In this document: positions 45,514 to 47,576 of the stretch, piece after piece | Numbering within the stretch: the stretch's first letter is position 1 | How the letters are laid out: each line of letters starts with the position of its first letter | Source of the DNA: Vitrella brassicaformis | Lineage: Eukaryota; Sar; Vitrellaceae | Direction: 5' to 3' | NCBI GenBank assembly: GCA_001179505.1 | Contig: CDMY01000369.1 | Location: 50,359 to 97,934 of the forward strand | DNA: 47,576 bases | The notes under the pieces: model-generated | Told to the model about the DNA's origin: nothing | Database searches by the model: none | The model's input: only the letters and a program-made list of their open reading frames with translations | Translations under genes and position numbers: made by a program

Positions 45514-46123
45514 CTAGACATTGGGGAGCAGCCCACAGTGCCACCCCACCCCCCTCTCCCTCTCCCCGTGCCGTATCCTGTCGAGCAGCCCCCGGTTGAA
45601 GTGCTTGAACTCAACCGCAAACACGTAGTTGTGCAGCAGCATCACCAACGCGGGAGACTTATGGGAGAACTCCCGGTACTGCTCGTCGGTCATCCACTCG
45701 CGAGCAGCGGCCAGCACGGGGGGCAGCTCGAAGCGCAGGCCCTTGAGGCCCATGTGGTGGAGGATGCTGCCGACGACGGCGTCGACCTCCTCCTCGGTCA
45801 TGTGCTCGCGGACGAGGGGGATGAGCTTCTCCTCTTCCTCGGCAAAGTGCTCTTCCATCAAAGGCACCAGCTGCTGGATCAGATTGATCACGATGTGACG
45901 CACCTTGATCTGCACAGACGCGCGAAGGGCAGGCAGGGGGTAAGGGACACCCATGTGGTGGCTTGGTGTGTGGTGTGTGGTGTGCTTGGTAGGTAGCTAC
46001 CTTGTCATGGTCGTTGCTGGCTTTGTGGAAGTCCTTCTCGGCGGTGAGGATCTGATCCAATATGCCCATCATCGTCTGACACACACACACACACACACAC
46101 AGAGGAGATGCATGTGTGCGTTC

Positions 46124-46171
<48 letters not shown>

Positions 46172-46778
46172 TTTCTCACTCGCTGACCTCATGGTCGGAT
46201 GAGAGTGTGGCTGGAAGTTCGCTGGCGCCGACCTTCTTGGCCAGCTGGGGAAAGAAGATCTTCTCCTCGTTGGCATGGTGCCCGTGAATGATCGGGTAGA
46301 AATACGTCCGATACCACCTGCAGCCACGCAGCCACGTACACACACAGACACACACAGACGCATCCGTACAGGGCCACATCACAGGCCATTTGATTGCAGT
46401 CCTGAGTGCCACCCCAGACAGACCTGAAGAAGAGTTTCATCTTCCACAGGTGTGAGGCCTCTGCCTTGAGGTACGGCACACACGACGACATCTCGAGCAA
46501 CTCACGACGAAGCGCCTCGTGCGGGATCAGCATCGACTGCAGGCACCAACCACACACACACAACACACACACAACACAACGAGCCGATGTAGCCAGTGCA
46601 CGTGTGAGCGAAAGGCGGATGAGTTGCTGACCATATCGGCGTAGTCGCGGGCCTCCCTGACGACGGTGGAGGTCAGTTTGCTGTGGGTGCGCGGAGGGGA
46701 CGGGTGGGAGATATTGGACACCGACAGTGGACCGGGCTGAGAGGGGTCTGATGGCGAACTGGCGGTTTCCTCGACCAT
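45514..46778 (-). CDS. Hemerythrin / HHE cation-binding domain protein
   Basis: Predicted di-iron four-helix bundle that binds oxygen, NO or iron. Start MVEETASSPSDPSQPG at 46778; five or six exons on the minus strand. Ligand residues appear in the usual order: PHEALRRELLEM (first His), IIHGHHANEEKIFFPQLAKK (H-x-x-x-E), SSDHEVS (fourth His region), then LVPLMEEHFAEEEEKLIPLV (H-x-x-x-E). The chain continues about 90 residues beyond the bundle (HHMGLKGLRFELPPVLAAAR, HKSPALVMLLHNYVFAVEFK) and ends LLPNV. The N terminus is a Ser/Pro-rich linker, no transit peptide clear. An intron around 46075-46190 carries long CA and TG runs. Divergent from the CCCH gene over 309 bases. Function in iron or redox sensing is inferred. 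Confidence 0.8.
46080..46172. repeat. (CA)n ... (TC)n(TG)n inverted repeat in an intron
   Basis: (CA)11 at about 46080-46101 and (TG)n at about 46154-46172 flank a TC tract within a hemerythrin intron. The two dinucleotide runs are complementary and could pair in the pre-mRNA. Confidence 0.7.
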
Positions 46779-47087
46779 GTTACTCGCCTCTCGTTGTCAA
46801 CTGAGCGTTCTGCTCCTCAGAACGTTGTTAGCTCGCATGCATGCCTCAAAAAACTCATCAAAGCGCCAAGCAGAGAGCCTCCTGTGTAGGCGGGGTGACT
46901 TCTGTACCCTTGCCAGGACACATCTTTGCGCCTGTGCGCCATTTCCTGCAGCGCAGGAATACGACCCTGAAAAAAGACTCTGTGCGAGTGAGCAATCAAT
47001 GCTGCACACAGGCCATGCCCGTAATGCATCGTGTGTTGGCCATGGCCTTGTATGCTTTGCATGCTTGAGTCACTCAGATAGATCATC
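46779..47087. promoter_or_regulatory. Divergent promoter spacer with a TGCGAGCTAA box
   Basis: A 309-base spacer between the hemerythrin and CCCH starts. TTAGCTCGCA at 46828-46837 is the reverse complement of TGCGAGCTAA, the box seen near 13.26, 27.20 and 34.53 kb. Confidence 0.45.
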
Positions 47088-47576
47088 ATGAGTCAAATGG
47101 ACGTGTACAAGCGGCGGTTGTGCAAGCACTTCATCAACGGCGACGTGAGCCGCTGCATGTATGGGGTGCAGTGCACCTGCGCCCACTCCCGGGAGGAGCT
47201 CACGGACAGGCGGTTCTGCAAACTGCTGGCGCAAGGTCATTCAGCCATCACACGCCTGCATCCTGACAGGCAGCCATTGGTCGACACAATGTCTGTCCGT
47301 GTGTTGGTGATTTCTCGGCTGTTTCTCCTCCTTTTCGGATGAGCGAGCGTGTATCGGACTACACTCAACCCCCTCCACCTACCCTCATCCCGCGAGACGG
47401 CGGCGGGCCCCCCTGATGCGCATGCAACGAGAAAAGGACGTCTGCGCTGTCCACATGCAGCCGACGATGTGACTGCCGAAATCACAAGCGCCTCTGCACT
47501 AACTGTGTCAACTGCAAGCGCGGCACATGCACGAATTTTGCGTATCCGGCGGACCCGGCCGTTTGCGATGATGATG
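47088..47576 (+). CDS. CCCH zinc-finger protein, 5' exons (3' end outside window)
   Basis: Start MSQMDVYKRRLCKHFINGD at 47088. The first exon holds one CCCH-type finger, C-x10-C-x5-C-x3-H (CKHFINGDVSRC, then MYGVQCTCAH), close to the C-x8-C-x5-C-x3-H form that binds RNA. It ends near 47236 at a gt, and the next exon after a catgcag acceptor near 47462 contains a second Cys-rich element, C-x-C-x6-C-x2-C-x2-C-x4-C, that does not fit CCCH and may be another zinc-binding module. The sequence is cut by the window edge in an open frame. RNA binding is inferred from the first finger. Divergent from the hemerythrin gene. Confidence 0.7.

Overview
The window is nuclear DNA of an intron-rich, GC-rich eukaryote. 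Genes sit on both strands, are cut by GT-AG introns of about 45-220 bases, and the introns are full of TG, TCTG and CATC simple repeats. An apicortin gene (p25-alpha fragment fused to a doublecortin domain) together with several flagellar-axoneme genes points to a myzozoan alveolate. A chromerid alga such as Vitrella brassicaformis is my best guess (inference; no marker was searched). There is no bacterial operon, phage, CRISPR array or transposon that I can see, and no tRNA or rRNA.

Layout. 0-4 kb: the 3' end of an unknown + gene, then a mechanosensitive MscS-type channel on the - strand. 4.2-9.1 kb: a strongly degenerate myosin-like motor gene and a DRC12/CCDC153-like axonemal coiled coil, both +. 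9.4-13.2 kb: a small four-helix membrane protein and a betaine/aminoaldehyde dehydrogenase, both -. 13.3-16.1 kb: CFAP206 (+). 16.6-17.5 kb: apicortin (-). 18-22.7 kb: a large coiled-coil/EF-hand-like protein (+). 23.7-25.3 kb: a DUF676-type lipase (-). 25.4-31.7 kb: a phytase-like esterase and the bifunctional lysine-ketoglutarate reductase/saccharopine dehydrogenase (+). 32.3-34.3 kb: a Ser/Pro-rich disordered protein (-). 34.7-37.0 kb: STE24 CAAX protease (+). 37.5-37.9 kb: a COX16-like small membrane protein (-). 38.1-39.8 kb: RACK1 (+). 40.6-46.8 kb: an ankyrin protein, an ICMT/DUF1295-type membrane methyltransferase-like protein and a hemerythrin-domain protein (all -). 47.1 kb to the end: a CCCH zinc-finger gene (+), cut by the window edge.

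Organisation. Most neighbours are arranged head-to-head over short spacers (about 120-350 bases) or tail-to-tail. At least eight divergent pairs are present, which suggests shared bidirectional promoters. A ten-base motif TGCGAGCTWA recurs by eye in four separate promoter spacers and telomere-like AAACCCT boxes occur in two others; these are the most promising undescribed regulatory signals. Three or four genes between 8 and 22.7 kb (DRC12-like, CFAP206, apicortin, a coiled-coil EF-hand-like protein) concern microtubule structures. The most unusual protein is the myosin-like one, which keeps a P-loop but has lost recognisable switch I and switch II sequences. Two 300-N assembly gaps lie at poly-C/poly-G runs; the first is flanked by the same sequence on both sides, so it is probably an assembly artefact. 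Exon borders are my own reading of splice signals and frame continuity and have not been checked against transcripts.
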